Below are positions 6,894 through 16,240 of a stretch of 64,000 nucleotides of DNA, piece after piece. The translations under genes and the position numbers were made by a program. The stretch lies in contig NZ_LN679998.1 in the NCBI RefSeq assembly GCF_000953675.1, forward strand, positions 1,697,911-1,761,910, in the 5' to 3' direction. The notes under the pieces were generated by a model, which was given only the letters and a program-made list of their open reading frames with translations, had not been told where the DNA came from and ran no database searches. Source of the DNA: Paraclostridium sordellii. GTDB lineage: Bacteria > Bacillota > Clostridia > Peptostreptococcales > Peptostreptococcaceae. How positions within the stretch are numbered: the stretch's first letter is position 1; each line of letters begins with the position of its first letter.

Positions 6894-7715
6894 TTATAAA
6901 GATAAAATAAAATCTTTTATAATAGCTTCTAGCTCTATAGGATTTTCTATATACGGATTATGAGCTCCTTTTATATTTCTCACTATACTATTTTTAAACT
7001 TAAAACTTTTATAATGATCAGGTCCTATAGCAAAATCATATTCTCCACTTATAATTAAGGTCGGAGTGTCGATATATTCACTTAAACTAGTATAGTCATA
7101 AAAATAACTATCATTAGAAAATGATTGTTCAGACATAGATGTATTTAGCATATCCTTATCTATATTTTTAACTTTAATATAATTATTATAATCCGTATAT
7201 TGTAATTTATAATACAAATCATTTTCAACAAGTTTAAAAGCTATATTTCTCCAATTTTCTTTTAAATTTCTATTGTATTCTATATTATCTATTCCTAAAA
7301 TTTTACACCCTTGTTTTATTTGACTTTTAAGAGCTTCCTCCATATTAAGAGTGCAATTTATAAGAATTAAAGCTTTAACATATTTTGAATATTTTCTAGT
7401 ATATGCTGTAGCTATAACTCCTCCAAACGAATGTGCAATTATTATAAATTCTTCTATATCTAACTTCTTTCTTATACATTCTATATCATTAATAATAGCA
7501 TCTATTGAATAATCTGATTCTTTATCTCCTTCTGATCTACCACAACCTCTTTGATCTAAATAATACATACTTAATGTTTCAGACAAATAATCTCCGAAAA
7601 ACACTTCAAAATCTTTACTCCAAGCTCCTGGTCCTCCATGTATATATAAGCACTTCATTCCTTTTCCCGAATGTGTTACATGTAAGTTTAATATATCTAA
7701 TGTTTCTATAAACAT
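6894..7715 (-). CDS. Alpha/beta hydrolase (proline iminopeptidase-like)
   Basis: This 273-residue cytoplasmic protein has the alpha/beta-hydrolase fold. The oxyanion region HGGPG lies at 26-30 and DQRGCGRS at 54-61. The nucleophile elbow AHSFGG holds S96, the acid is an Asp near 226 (GEYDFAIGPD), and the catalytic His is at about 252 (KGAHNPYIENP). HGGPG and DQRGxGRS are typical of the proline iminopeptidase/S33 branch, so peptide or ester hydrolysis is likely, but the substrate cannot be fixed from sequence. AGGAGG lies 7 bases before the ATG. It has no operon partner. Confidence 0.9.
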   Translation of the reverse strand: MFIETLDILNLHVTHSGKGMKCLYIHGGPGAWSKDFEVFFGDYLSETLSMYYLDQRGCGRSEGDKESDYSIDAIINDIECIRKKLDIEEFIIIAHSFGGVIATAYTRKYSKYVKALILINCTLNMEEALKSQIKQGCKILGIDNIEYNRNLKENWRNIAFKLVENDLYYKLQYTDYNNYIKVKNIDKDMLNTSMSEQSFSNDSYFYDYTSLSEYIDTPTLIISGEYDFAIGPDHYKSFKFKNSIVRNIKGAHNPYIENPIELEAIIKDFILSL

Positions 7716-7826
7716 ACTTACCTCCTATAAATATCAATATTGATATTATATCAAAAGTATTTAAGTTTATGATTAAGTTTTTAAAATTAAAATAGGAGTA
7801 TGTTAATTGTATATACTTCTTTAAGC

Positions 7827-8783
7827 CTATAAAAATTTTTTGAATTTAAAAATCAAAATACTTATAAAAATTATTAAAAACATAACTCCTAAAGCTAATG
7901 GATAACCATACTGCCACCTTAATTCTGGCATAAAATCAAAGTTCATTCCATATATTCCTGTTATTATTGTTAAAGGCGCAGAAATCGCTGTTAATAGAGT
8001 TAATTTAGTTATTAAGCTATTTGTTTTTTCTGCCACTTGAGAGGAATATATATCAAGTAACTTATCAGCTAATTCTCTTGTTGAAAGTGAAAAATTATAA
8101 AGCTTATCAATTCCGAAATCTATACTTTGTAATTTATCTAAATTGTATTCTTTTATATTTGAGTATGTCAAATACCTTATATTGTCTTTTAAAATTCTAT
8201 CTCCTATATAAAGTAATGGTCTGATATTTTTAACTATATTTCTAGTCAAGCTACGTATATGACTAATTTCATGAAAGTGTTTATCCTCTACCCCTTCTAA
8301 CATCTTGTCTTCCATGTCTAATATCATATCCTCTATTTTTTCTAATGTCTCAAATTCATTTACTATAATTTCCCTAAATATTAAATAGTTTATTTTAAAC
8401 AATGCTAAAAATGTAGTTTTATCAAAAACTAAGTTTCCGGTCATAAGTTTTATTACATAATTATATATATAGTGGTTTTTGTCAGATACTACTAATATAT
8501 AATTATCTGCTAAATATATATTTATTTCTTTTATAACAGCTTCTCCATCTATAACTTCAAATGTATTAAGACTTAAAAAATCATAGTTATTAAATAAGTC
8601 AAGTTTTATACTATCATCAAAATTTAAGCAATCTTTAAAAGTAATATCATCAATTTCTAAAATAGTCTGTAACTTCTTAAGTTCATAAGGCGTAGATAAT
8701 ATTAAGTAGGAATTATTATTATTGTAAAAATTATCTTGAAAGTGGTCCAAATAAATTTGAGTATCTAAATTTAATATATGCAT
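7827..8783 (-). CDS. corA: CorA-family divalent metal (magnesium) transporter
   Basis: This 318-residue protein matches CorA channels, which form pentamers and move Mg2+ (sometimes Co2+ or Ni2+) into the cell. The N-terminal 250 residues form the cytoplasmic funnel with a long helical stalk. Two C-terminal membrane helices flank the diagnostic YGMNF signature at 278-282, followed by the acidic FMPELRW loop. The C-terminus is basic (KFKKFL). GGAG lies 8 bases before the ATG. I see no Mg2+-sensing leader upstream. A LexA-like palindrome lies about 100 bp upstream, with unclear meaning. Confidence 0.93.
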   Translation of the reverse strand: MHILNLDTQIYLDHFQDNFYNNNNSYLILSTPYELKKLQTILEIDDITFKDCLNFDDSIKLDLFNNYDFLSLNTFEVIDGEAVIKEINIYLADNYILVVSDKNHYIYNYVIKLMTGNLVFDKTTFLALFKINYLIFREIIVNEFETLEKIEDMILDMEDKMLEGVEDKHFHEISHIRSLTRNIVKNIRPLLYIGDRILKDNIRYLTYSNIKEYNLDKLQSIDFGIDKLYNFSLSTRELADKLLDIYSSQVAEKTNSLITKLTLLTAISAPLTIITGIYGMNFDFMPELRWQYGYPLALGVMFLIIFISILIFKFKKFL

Positions 8784-9219
8784 AAAATCACTCCAAATGT
8801 ATTATAAGTATATTATGTATATAAAAATACAAATTAATTCACTATTAAATATATCAGGTTATAAAATGCCATTTTTAATCCTCTAGAACACTTGTTCGTA
8901 TTGGTTATATTAAAAATTTAAGCTTTTATTGTGGATTTTAAGCCTATTAAAATTCAATTTAATATATTTATATTAATATATATATTAATATCTTAAATCG
9001 CAATTTATTTCTTATTTAACATAATTTTAATTTTAAACCCTATAAAATCCTAACTATAATTTAATTATGTAAACCAATCTACCTTTTAATATAATATAGA
9101 CTCATATAAAAAATTAAAACTAGTATAAATTACTATATAATATAAAAATTACAATTAATTACCTATACCATAAAAATTTATTATATAATTTAATTAACAA
9201 ATAAAATATGGAGGTTATT
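8784..9219. other. AT-rich divergent intergenic region between corA and the aminopeptidase gene
   Basis: This stretch of about 435 bp shows no convincing reading frame with a ribosome binding site. It contains a LexA-like palindrome (8886-8897) and long runs of alternating A and T around 8965-8992. It presumably holds the promoters of both divergent genes, but no clear -35/-10 pair stands out. Confidence 0.5.
8886..8897. promoter_or_regulatory. LexA-like palindrome GAACACTTGTTC
   Basis: This is a perfect match to the Gram-positive LexA core GAAC-N4-GTTC with 5-bp arms. It is about 100 bp upstream of corA and 320 bp from the aminopeptidase gene, neither of which is a usual SOS gene. It could be functional for an unrecognised transcript or occur by chance. 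Confidence 0.35.
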
Positions 9220-10446
9220 ATGAACTTTGAAAATAAATTAAATAATTATGCTCGACTAGCAGTTGAGATAGGAGCTAACCTACAAAAAAATCAAATTCTT
9301 CTTTTAAGAGCTCCTATAGAATGTAAAGATTTTGCTAGAAAAATCGTAGATATAGCTTATGAATTAGGAGCTAAAGATGTTGAGATTGAATGGAATGACG
9401 AAGAAACTTCATTAATAAGATATCTAAAAGCTTCAGAAGATATATTCGATGAATTTCCTCAATGGAAAATTGAAAAGTATAAATATTTATTAGAACAAGG
9501 AGCTTGTATCATAAATATAGACTCATCTAATCCTACTATATTTAAAGATGTAGATCCTATAAGAATGCAAAAGGTTAGTAAATCTTATAATAAAAGTGTT
9601 CCATTTTGGAAGGAAGCTATTATAACTGATAAAATTAGATGGACTATTATTTCAGTACCCAGTAAAGCTTGGGCGTGTAAAGTATTTAACGAATTAGATG
9701 AAAATGAAGCTATTGAAAAATTATGGGATTATATTTTTAAATGTACTAGAACAGATCAAGTAAATCCTATAGAAGCTTGGAAAAAACATAATAATAAACT
9801 TAATGAAAAAGTTGAATTTTTAAATAAGAATAATTTTAAATCTCTTCATTTTAAATCTAATAAAACTGATTTACATATAGAACTTCCTAAAAATCACATA
9901 TGGGCTGGGGGTATTAGTAAAGATCCAAATAAAATAGCTTTTAATGCTAATATACCTACAGAGGAAGTATATACACTTCCTCATAAATACAAAGTAAATG
10001 GTATAGTATCTAACACCAAACCATTTGTATATAACGGAACAATAATTGATGATTTCACTTTAACTTTTAAAGATGGAAAAGTTGTAGATTATGATGCTAA
10101 AGTTGGATATGATTCTTTAAAATCTCTTCTAGAATTAGATAAAGGTTCTTGTTATTTAGGAGAAGTTGCATTAGTTGAAAATAACTCTCCTATATCTAAT
10201 ACAGAAATAATTTATTACTCTACTTTATATGATGAAAATGCATCTTGCCATCTAGCTTTAGGTTCTGCATATAAAACAAGTATCAAAGATGGAGATATTA
10301 TATCTAAAGAAGATATGGATAAGTATGGTATAAATGATAGTATAATTCACGAAGATTTTATGATAGGTTCTAATGATTTAAATATAACAGGAATTACTGT
10401 AGATGGAATTGAAATTAGAATTTTTAAAAATGGAAATTGGGCATAA
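9220..10446 (+). CDS. Aminopeptidase, M29 family (AmpS/aminopeptidase T type)
   Basis: This 408-residue cytosolic metallo-aminopeptidase should remove N-terminal residues from peptides using a two-metal centre. The sequence matches family M29 along its length (408 against about 410 usual). Typical features are the N-terminal YARLAVEIGANLQKNQ, the AGGIS segment near 228, and the C-terminal metal-site stretch LGEVALVENNSPIS...NASCHLALGSAY...IHEDFMIGS, which carries the conserved Glu, His and Asp. The longer frame from 9208 includes the GGAGG binding site in its codons, so ATG 9220 is the start. It is a single gene closed by a bidirectional terminator. Confidence 0.93.
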   Translation: MNFENKLNNYARLAVEIGANLQKNQILLLRAPIECKDFARKIVDIAYELGAKDVEIEWNDEETSLIRYLKASEDIFDEFPQWKIEKYKYLLEQGACIINIDSSNPTIFKDVDPIRMQKVSKSYNKSVPFWKEAIITDKIRWTIISVPSKAWACKVFNELDENEAIEKLWDYIFKCTRTDQVNPIEAWKKHNNKLNEKVEFLNKNNFKSLHFKSNKTDLHIELPKNHIWAGGISKDPNKIAFNANIPTEEVYTLPHKYKVNGIVSNTKPFVYNGTIIDDFTLTFKDGKVVDYDAKVGYDSLKSLLELDKGSCYLGEVALVENNSPISNTEIIYYSTLYDENASCHLALGSAYKTSIKDGDIISKEDMDKYGINDSIIHEDFMIGSNDLNITGITVDGIEIRIFKNGNWA

Positions 10447-10476
10447 AAAATAGGTTACAATTGTAACCTATTTTTC
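10445..10476. terminator. Bidirectional terminator between the aminopeptidase gene and ispH
   Basis: A 26-bp perfect palindrome (10448-10473) with an AATT centre is flanked by A and T runs. Confidence 0.88.
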
Positions 10477-11316
10477 TTATATAGACTTTAAATAATTTAA
10501 AACTTCTTTTATTATCCAATCAGGAGTTGATGCACCAGCTGTTAATCCTATGTTGTTGAAATTTTTAAAATCTTCATCAGTTAGTTCATCGACTGTTTCA
10601 ATTGCTAAAGTAGGTACATACTCTTTACAAATTTGAACAAGCTTTTGAGTATTAGAACTATGTTTACCTCCAACAACAATCATCATATCAACTTCTTGAG
10701 AAATTTTTCTAGCAGATTCTTGACGTACTTTAGTTGCAGAACATATCGTATTATTAAATAATACATCATCTAATCTATTTGATAACTCTCCTATTATTTG
10801 ATTATATAAATCAACATTTATAGTTGTTTGAGATACTACACAATACTTTTTAGATTTATCAAATTCTATATTTTCTAAATCTTCAATAGTTTTAATTATA
10901 ATTGCTTCATTGTTACACCAGCCATTTATGCCAATCACCTCAGGATGCTTTGAATCTCCTATAACAATTATTTTATATCCATTTTTGTAATGATTCTTAG
11001 CAATCTCATGAATTTTTTTTACAAATGGACAAGTAGTGTCTATTATATCTAGATTTTTTGTTTGGGAATCTTTGTATACATTCTCACCTACTCCATGACT
11101 TCTTATTATCATACTCTTATATTCTGGTACATCATCAACTTCGTTTATTGTTTTTAATCCATTTTCTTCATATTTTAAAACGGCTTGCTTATTATGTATA
11201 AGTGGACCAAGAGCATAAATTCCATCTTCGCTATCTTGTAATTCATCCCAGGCCATTTTCATAGCTCTCTTAACTCCAAAACAAAATCCAGCGTTTTTAG
11301 CTATCTTAACTTCCAT
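10477..11316 (-). CDS. ispH: 4-hydroxy-3-methylbut-2-enyl diphosphate reductase
   Basis: IspH (LytB) makes isopentenyl and dimethylallyl diphosphate in the last step of the methylerythritol phosphate pathway. It uses an iron-sulfur cluster. The three cluster cysteines are present: C12 in GFCFGVKRA, C96 in DTTCPFV and C192 in ICSATKVRQ. The 279-residue length is that of the free enzyme; there is no fused ribosomal S1 domain, which some clostridia have. It is the last gene of the operon beginning at 14835 and starts 12 bases after plsC. Oxygen lability of the cluster suits an anaerobe. Confidence 0.96.
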   Translation of the reverse strand: MEVKIAKNAGFCFGVKRAMKMAWDELQDSEDGIYALGPLIHNKQAVLKYEENGLKTINEVDDVPEYKSMIIRSHGVGENVYKDSQTKNLDIIDTTCPFVKKIHEIAKNHYKNGYKIIVIGDSKHPEVIGINGWCNNEAIIIKTIEDLENIEFDKSKKYCVVSQTTINVDLYNQIIGELSNRLDDVLFNNTICSATKVRQESARKISQEVDMMIVVGGKHSSNTQKLVQICKEYVPTLAIETVDELTDEDFKNFNNIGLTAGASTPDWIIKEVLNYLKSI

Positions 11317-11328
11317 TTAAAGTTCTCC

Positions 11329-11928
11329 TTACTTATCATATTTAAGATAATTATCTTTTATTAAATCTAATACATTTTGAGATAATCTTTGATAATCTTC
11401 TGTACTTAATTTCTCTTTATAATACTCTTCAAAAGATATTGGTTTATCTATATATAAAGTTACTTTATTAAAAATTTTATAAGAACTTATTATTGAAACT
11501 GGTACCACTAAAGCTTTCCCTTTTATGGCAAACATACCTAATCCAGCCTTAGCTTCTAAAAATCCTGTTCCTTTATTTCTAGTTCCTTCAGGAAACACTC
11601 CTAAACATTCCTTAGCTCTTAAAACTTTTAATATATTTTTAATTGTAGATGCTGTTGGGTTATTTCTATCTACAGGTATTACATTTAGTTTATTTAATAT
11701 ATATCCCAATGGTTTTATCTTAAACAATTCTTTTTTAGCAACCGCTTTAATTGGTCTATTTTTATGCATACATGCTGCTAAAAACACTGGATCTAAATTT
11801 GATCTATGATTTGCAGCTAATATAATAGCTCCCTCATGAGGTATATTTTCTCCACCTATTACTTCAAATTTAAAAAATAGTTTTGTGAATGTCTTTAAGA
11901 CACCTGTTACAAAATCATAAAATTTCAC
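11329..11928 (-). CDS. plsC: 1-acyl-sn-glycerol-3-phosphate acyltransferase
   Basis: This enzyme adds the second acyl chain to lysophosphatidic acid to form phosphatidic acid for membrane lipids. It has the catalytic HX4D motif (H41-RSNL-D46), the substrate-binding FPEGTRNKG at 112-120 and VPVSI in motif IV. At 199 residues it is a typical short PlsC that associates with the membrane through its N-terminal region. The start is GTG at 11928 with AGGGAG 7 bases upstream. It lies between cmk and ispH, an arrangement common in clostridia. Confidence 0.94.
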   Translation of the reverse strand: MKFYDFVTGVLKTFTKLFFKFEVIGGENIPHEGAIILAANHRSNLDPVFLAACMHKNRPIKAVAKKELFKIKPLGYILNKLNVIPVDRNNPTASTIKNILKVLRAKECLGVFPEGTRNKGTGFLEAKAGLGMFAIKGKALVVPVSIISSYKIFNKVTLYIDKPISFEEYYKEKLSTEDYQRLSQNVLDLIKDNYLKYDK

Positions 11929-11947
11929 ATTAATCTCCCTTCGACAA

Positions 11948-12595
11948 CTACTTTATTTTACTTATAAGCGATTCTACTACATTATCTATGTTCTTTCCAG
12001 TAGTATCAATTTCAATTGCATCTTTAGCTTTAACTAATGGTGCAAATTCTCTATTAGAATCTATTTCATCTCTTCTAATTACATCATTTATAACTTCGTC
12101 TAAAGTAGTTTCATATCCTTTGTTTATAAGTTCTTTGTATCTTCTTTCTCCTCTTTCTTCTGGAGATGCAACTAAATAAAATTTATAATCGGCATTTGGA
12201 AATACATACGATCCTATATCTCTTCCGTCTAGTATAACAGAACTTTTATTTCCTATATCTCTTTGTACATCAACCATTAAATGTCTTACATCTTTTATTT
12301 GAGCTATATTAGATACATTGTGACTTACCTGAGGAGTTCTTATTTCTTCTTTTAATATCTTTCCATCTAAGTATATATTATTATCTTTAAAATCTATATC
12401 ACTATTTTTAGCTACTTCAACTATTGCATTTTCATCATTTATATCTATATTATTTGTAAGAACCTTATAAGTTATAGCTCTATACATAGCTCCTGTATCT
12501 ATATAATTTATATTTAACTTATCAGCAACAATTTTTGCTATAGTACTTTTTCCTGCACCTGCTGGACCATCTACTGCTATTACTAAATTTTTCAT
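11948..12595 (-). CDS. cmk: Cytidylate kinase
   Basis: Cmk phosphorylates CMP and dCMP with ATP, salvaging pyrimidine nucleotides. The 215-residue protein has the P-loop GPAGAGKST at 10-18, the DTGAMYRAIT substrate segment, LDGRDIGSYVFP (family signature) and the lid RRDEIDSNREFAPL. The length is typical. GGAG lies 9 bases before the ATG. It is the fourth gene of the operon 14835-10477. Confidence 0.97.
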   Translation of the reverse strand: MKNLVIAVDGPAGAGKSTIAKIVADKLNINYIDTGAMYRAITYKVLTNNIDINDENAIVEVAKNSDIDFKDNNIYLDGKILKEEIRTPQVSHNVSNIAQIKDVRHLMVDVQRDIGNKSSVILDGRDIGSYVFPNADYKFYLVASPEERGERRYKELINKGYETTLDEVINDVIRRDEIDSNREFAPLVKAKDAIEIDTTGKNIDNVVESLISKIK

Positions 12596-12606
12596 TTAAT
12601 TCACTC

Positions 12607-12972
12607 CTATTCACTTATATCGGGTCTTAATTTTTTTGCTTCATTTAAATAAATATGTTTTAATTCTTTTTTATTTTTATTACTATTTATATTTATCATT
12701 ACACGGATACATTTACTTAAACTTCCTTTTATATATTTCTCTTCAAAGTTAAGTAATGGTGTATCACAAATATTTAACATATCTCTAACTGCTACTGATG
12801 GATATATACAATCTAAATCATTAGTCATTGTAAATACCATACTAATTATATCATCTATATCTAAACTATTTTCTCGTATTATACTTTCTACCATAATCTT
12901 TGTCTCATTTAAGATTTCTTCTTTAGAGTTTTCCCTTACTGTCGTAGCACCTCTAATTGCTAATACTCTCAC
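12607..12972 (-). CDS. aroH: Chorismate mutase (AroH type)
   Basis: This 121-residue enzyme converts chorismate to prephenate for Phe and Tyr synthesis. It belongs to the small trimeric AroH class, recognised by MRVLAIRGATTVRENSKEEI at the N-terminus, MVFTMTNDLDCIYPSVAVRD in the middle, and RVMI then HIYLNEAKKLRPD at the end. The start is GTG at 12972, directly abutting the stop of the flavoprotein gene, so translation is probably coupled. Chorismate mutase between a flavoprotein and cmk is a recurrent clostridial order. Confidence 0.94.
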   Translation of the reverse strand: MRVLAIRGATTVRENSKEEILNETKIMVESIIRENSLDIDDIISMVFTMTNDLDCIYPSVAVRDMLNICDTPLLNFEEKYIKGSLSKCIRVMININSNKNKKELKHIYLNEAKKLRPDISE

Positions 12973-14178
12973 TTAATAATCACTTCCTGCTAAATATCCT
13001 GTTGAAAAAGCTATCTGAAGATTATACCCTCCAGTTTCAGCATCTACATCTATAACTTCTCCAGCAAAGAATAAGTTTTTAATTAATTTTGATTCCATAG
13101 TTGATGCATTTATTTCTTTTACACTAACACCACCACTTGTAACCATAGCGGCTTTAATTGTTAGCATTTCAGATATAGTAAGTTTCATATCTTTTATATA
13201 TTCTATTATTTTTAATTCATCTTCTTTTTTTAGTTCATTTGGTTTTATATCAATTAAATTTAGTAAAGTTAAAACTTCTTTTATAAAATTCTGAGGTACT
13301 ATTCCTTTTAAATTTGTTAATATATTCTTATTTGGATTTTCTCTTATTATCTTTGAAATTTCATCCTTAGAAATATTAGGTAAAAAGTCTAAACTTAATT
13401 CTACATTACCATTATCTAATGCCTTATTTATATATGATGAAAACTTTAAAACTCCAGGTCCTGAAATACCAAAATGAGTAAATATCATGTCCCCTTGGGT
13501 TTCAATTTTCTTTTTCTTAATCTTTGTAGTCAATAATACATCTTTCATAGCTACTCCTTGAAGATTTTTAACAAAAGACTCTTTTATAACTAATGGTATT
13601 AATGCTGGATACAAAGGTTTTATTGTATGTCCATGCGATTTTAAAATATTAAACATAGATCCATCTGATCCAGTTGCAGGGTAACTTTTGCCTCCAGTAG
13701 TAACTATAACTTTATCACAGTATAAATCTTTACCACTATTTGTTTTAACACCTTTTACTATATCATCCTCAATGATTAAGTCTACAACTGTAGTATTATA
13801 AAAAATCTTTACATTATTTTTTAGAAGATCATTTTTTAATACTTCAATAACCTCATCAGCTTTATCAGACTTTGTATATACCTTTTCATCATACTCAACT
13901 TTATATTCTAAATTATTTTTACTAAAATATTCTAATAAATCATGATTAGAAAATGTATAAAATGAACTATATAAGAACTTTTTATTGTTGACAACCTTAT
14001 CAAAAAAATCTTCTATATTTCTGTTATTTGTTATATTACATCTACCACCGCCTGTGAGTTTTAGCTTCTTTCCAATCTCATTATTTTTTTCTATAAGAAT
14101 TACTTCATTTTGTTTTGAAGCTGAGATTGAAGCCATAATTCCAGCCGGACCACCTCCAACAACTATAACTTTTGACAT
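12973..14178 (-). CDS. HI0933-family FAD-dependent oxidoreductase
   Basis: This 401-residue flavoprotein belongs to the HI0933 (YhiN/BaiN-like) family. It has the FAD dinucleotide-binding motif VVGGGPAGIMAS at about 5-16, the conserved LTGGGRCNITN near 41-51, TGGKSYPATGSDG near 165-177 and the C-terminal FAD contact FFAGEVIDVDAETGGYNLQIAFSTG. The physiological substrate is unknown for most members, although one clostridial relative takes part in bile-acid dehydroxylation; nothing here suggests that role. It abuts aroH with no gap and follows the histidine phosphatase gene by 12 bases. Confidence 0.93.
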   Translation of the reverse strand: MSKVIVVGGGPAGIMASISASKQNEVILIEKNNEIGKKLKLTGGGRCNITNNRNIEDFFDKVVNNKKFLYSSFYTFSNHDLLEYFSKNNLEYKVEYDEKVYTKSDKADEVIEVLKNDLLKNNVKIFYNTTVVDLIIEDDIVKGVKTNSGKDLYCDKVIVTTGGKSYPATGSDGSMFNILKSHGHTIKPLYPALIPLVIKESFVKNLQGVAMKDVLLTTKIKKKKIETQGDMIFTHFGISGPGVLKFSSYINKALDNGNVELSLDFLPNISKDEISKIIRENPNKNILTNLKGIVPQNFIKEVLTLLNLIDIKPNELKKEDELKIIEYIKDMKLTISEMLTIKAAMVTSGGVSVKEINASTMESKLIKNLFFAGEVIDVDAETGGYNLQIAFSTGYLAGSDY

Positions 14179-14190
14179 ATTTATATCTCC

Positions 14191-14835
14191 TTACTCTAGT
14201 GCTGAATTATTAATTTTTTCATTGTTCTTTATATGAGTTGTATCATTCATTTTTATTACAACTGGACCATAATTTCTAAATTCTACTATATTTAAAGCTG
14301 TATTATCTTGTTTAATTCTATATATATTTTCCATACCTGAGTTTAAAAATGATAATAACATAACCCTAACAGTTACAGAATGAGTAACAAGAACTATATG
14401 TTTGTTGTTAAACTTTTTATTAAGTTCATCGATAAACTTATCTACTCTTTCTTTTATTATATGTAATGTTTCTCCCTCTGGTATTTGAGCTAGATGAGGT
14501 TCATTTCTCCATGATGTATATATATCTGCATAATCTGATTTAATTTCATCAATTAGTAATCCTTCCCATTTTCCAAATCCCATTTCTCTAAGAGCCTCTG
14601 TTTTTTCAACTTCTATATTTAGGCTATTGCCAAGAATTTTGGCAGTTTGAACAGCTCTTCCTAAATCGCTAGAAAAAATATAATCTATATTATAATTTTC
14701 AGACATGCTCTTTGCTAATTCCTCTGCTTGTTCTATACCTTTAGCAGTTAAATCAGAATTTCCATGACCTTGAGTTTTGCCTAGAATATTCCAATTGGTT
14801 TGACCATGTCTAACTATGTAAAATGTATTTGCCAT
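14191..14835 (-). CDS. Histidine phosphatase family protein (phosphoglycerate mutase-like)
   Basis: This 214-residue protein has the RHG phosphatase core. The phospho-accepting His is at residue 10 (IVRHGQTNWN), with SSDLGRAVQTA at about 56-66, the acid residue in LREMGFGKWEGL, and a second catalytic His in LVTHSVTVR. These proteins hydrolyse phosphate esters or act as cofactor-dependent mutases; the true substrate cannot be assigned (a cobalamin or nucleotide phosphatase role is possible). It is the first gene of a six-gene operon. GGAGGAG lies 5 bases before the ATG. Confidence 0.9.
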   Translation of the reverse strand: MANTFYIVRHGQTNWNILGKTQGHGNSDLTAKGIEQAEELAKSMSENYNIDYIFSSDLGRAVQTAKILGNSLNIEVEKTEALREMGFGKWEGLLIDEIKSDYADIYTSWRNEPHLAQIPEGETLHIIKERVDKFIDELNKKFNNKHIVLVTHSVTVRVMLLSFLNSGMENIYRIKQDNTALNIVEFRNYGPVVIKMNDTTHIKNNEKINNSALE

Positions 14836-14986
14836 AAGTCTCCTCCTATATTTATATGTCTTTAGTTTAAGCGCTTCTCAAAACTTTATTATATCATAAT
14901 TTGACAAATTTAAAAACTTAAACATACAAATCTATATATAAGGACAGACTATATAAAGAATAATCATAAAGGAGTTTTCATATATT

Positions 14987-16210
14987 ATGTATAAATTTAA
15001 ATGCTTAATACTTTTAATATTTATATCTAGTTTATTGTTAGGTATTGGGAAAAAGGATGAAAAATTATTTGAAGAGGATTATATATATAAAAACATATAT
15101 ATAGAGAATATAGATGTATCATCTATGACTAAAGATGAAGCTTTAAAGTTAGTTAATAAAACATATAAACTAAAGCCTATTAAATTAAAATCCGCAGATA
15201 AAACTTATACATTAAGTCCTGATGATATAAATTTAAGCTTTAATGTAGAAAATGCTGTAGATAAAGCCTATTTCTATACTAAAACCAAAAGTACTGTTGA
15301 AAATCTAAAACGAAAGTTAAATTTGCGCATCAAAGACAAATATATAATTAAACTCATACCTACTTATGATGAAGCTAAGTTAAGTAAAATTTTAAATAAA
15401 ATTTGTAATGATACAGATAAGGAAGTAGTAAATGCAACTATAAAAATAAATGATAATGGCAGTATAAAAAAAACTAAATCTAAAAATGGTAGAAAAGTAG
15501 ATTTGGTGGATTTAAAAGAAAATATATATAATATGATTTTATATAAAAATCTAAAAGATATAGATGTAAAAATAGATTCAACAACCCCAAAAGTATTAAC
15601 TTCTGATGTAGAATCTATTAACACCGTTTTGGGACAATTTAGTACAACCTTTAATCATACTACATCTAGAGGCAGTAATATATCTATTGCATCTAATAGT
15701 ACTAGTGATATTTTATTGCTTCCACATAATGAATTTTCCTATAATAATGCTACCGGATCTAGAACATGGCATAATGGATATAAATCTGCTAAGGTTATAG
15801 TTGGAGGAAAATATGTAAATGGAGAAGGTGGTGGAGTTTGTCAAGTATCCACTACAATTTATAATGCAGCGCTTATTTCAGGAATGGATATACAAGAGGT
15901 TCATAATCATACATTTATTTCAAGATATGCACCTGCAGGTAGAGATGCTGCTGTTTCCTATGGATATACCGATTTTAAATTTATAAACCCATTTAAACAT
16001 CCTATTTATATAAAAAATATAGTTAATAACGGAGTAATAACTTCTAAAATATATGGTTGTAATGAAGATAGAGAAAAACTATATATATTAACTAAAAACA
16101 ATTATGAAGACGATAAAATTAAAGTAGATACTTATAGGATATATTTAGATGAGGAAGGAAACAAAATTAGAGAAGAATTAATTAGTAAAAATGTATATAG
16201 AAAAAAATAA
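14987..16210 (+). CDS. VanW-family protein with peptidoglycan-binding domain
   Basis: This 407-residue protein begins with an uncleaved signal anchor (about 1-20, CLILLIFISSLLLGIG), so it is exposed outside the membrane. Residues 35-200 resemble the PG_binding_4 domain often paired with VanW (two similar repeats ending in GRKVDL). Residues about 205-360 form the VanW domain, with the hallmark VNGEGGGVCQVSTTIYNAAL and HNHTFISRYAPAGRDAAVSYGYTDFKFIN. VanW proteins are linked to cell-wall function but have no proven activity; the name comes from vancomycin gene clusters and does not imply resistance here. AAGGAG lies 12 bases from the ATG, a long spacing. Confidence 0.9.
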   Translation: MYKFKCLILLIFISSLLLGIGKKDEKLFEEDYIYKNIYIENIDVSSMTKDEALKLVNKTYKLKPIKLKSADKTYTLSPDDINLSFNVENAVDKAYFYTKTKSTVENLKRKLNLRIKDKYIIKLIPTYDEAKLSKILNKICNDTDKEVVNATIKINDNGSIKKTKSKNGRKVDLVDLKENIYNMILYKNLKDIDVKIDSTTPKVLTSDVESINTVLGQFSTTFNHTTSRGSNISIASNSTSDILLLPHNEFSYNNATGSRTWHNGYKSAKVIVGGKYVNGEGGGVCQVSTTIYNAALISGMDIQEVHNHTFISRYAPAGRDAAVSYGYTDFKFINPFKHPIYIKNIVNNGVITSKIYGCNEDREKLYILTKNNYEDDKIKVDTYRIYLDEEGNKIREELISKNVYRKK

Positions 16211-16240
16211 AAGGATAGGTTTATACCTATCCTTTTATTT
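16209..16240. terminator. Bidirectional terminator between VanW and glucosaminidase genes
   Basis: A 12-bp perfect stem (16209-16220 with 16225-16236) with loop TTAT and T-runs on both strands. Confidence 0.88.

Noticed and set aside
8784-8850. Magnesium riboswitch (M-box) in front of corA
   Set aside because: The region is short and almost entirely A and T, without the conserved GC-rich helices of that class.
8965-8995. Alternating TA stretch as a replication origin
   Set aside because: No DnaA boxes or replication genes are nearby, and such AT runs are common in intergenic DNA of this composition.
11525-11809. Open frames antisense to plsC and to many other genes on the plus strand (also 5948-6226, 38531-38920 and similar)
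   Set aside because: They mirror strongly conserved genes, lack ribosome binding sites and give low-complexity proteins. They are shadows of the real frames.
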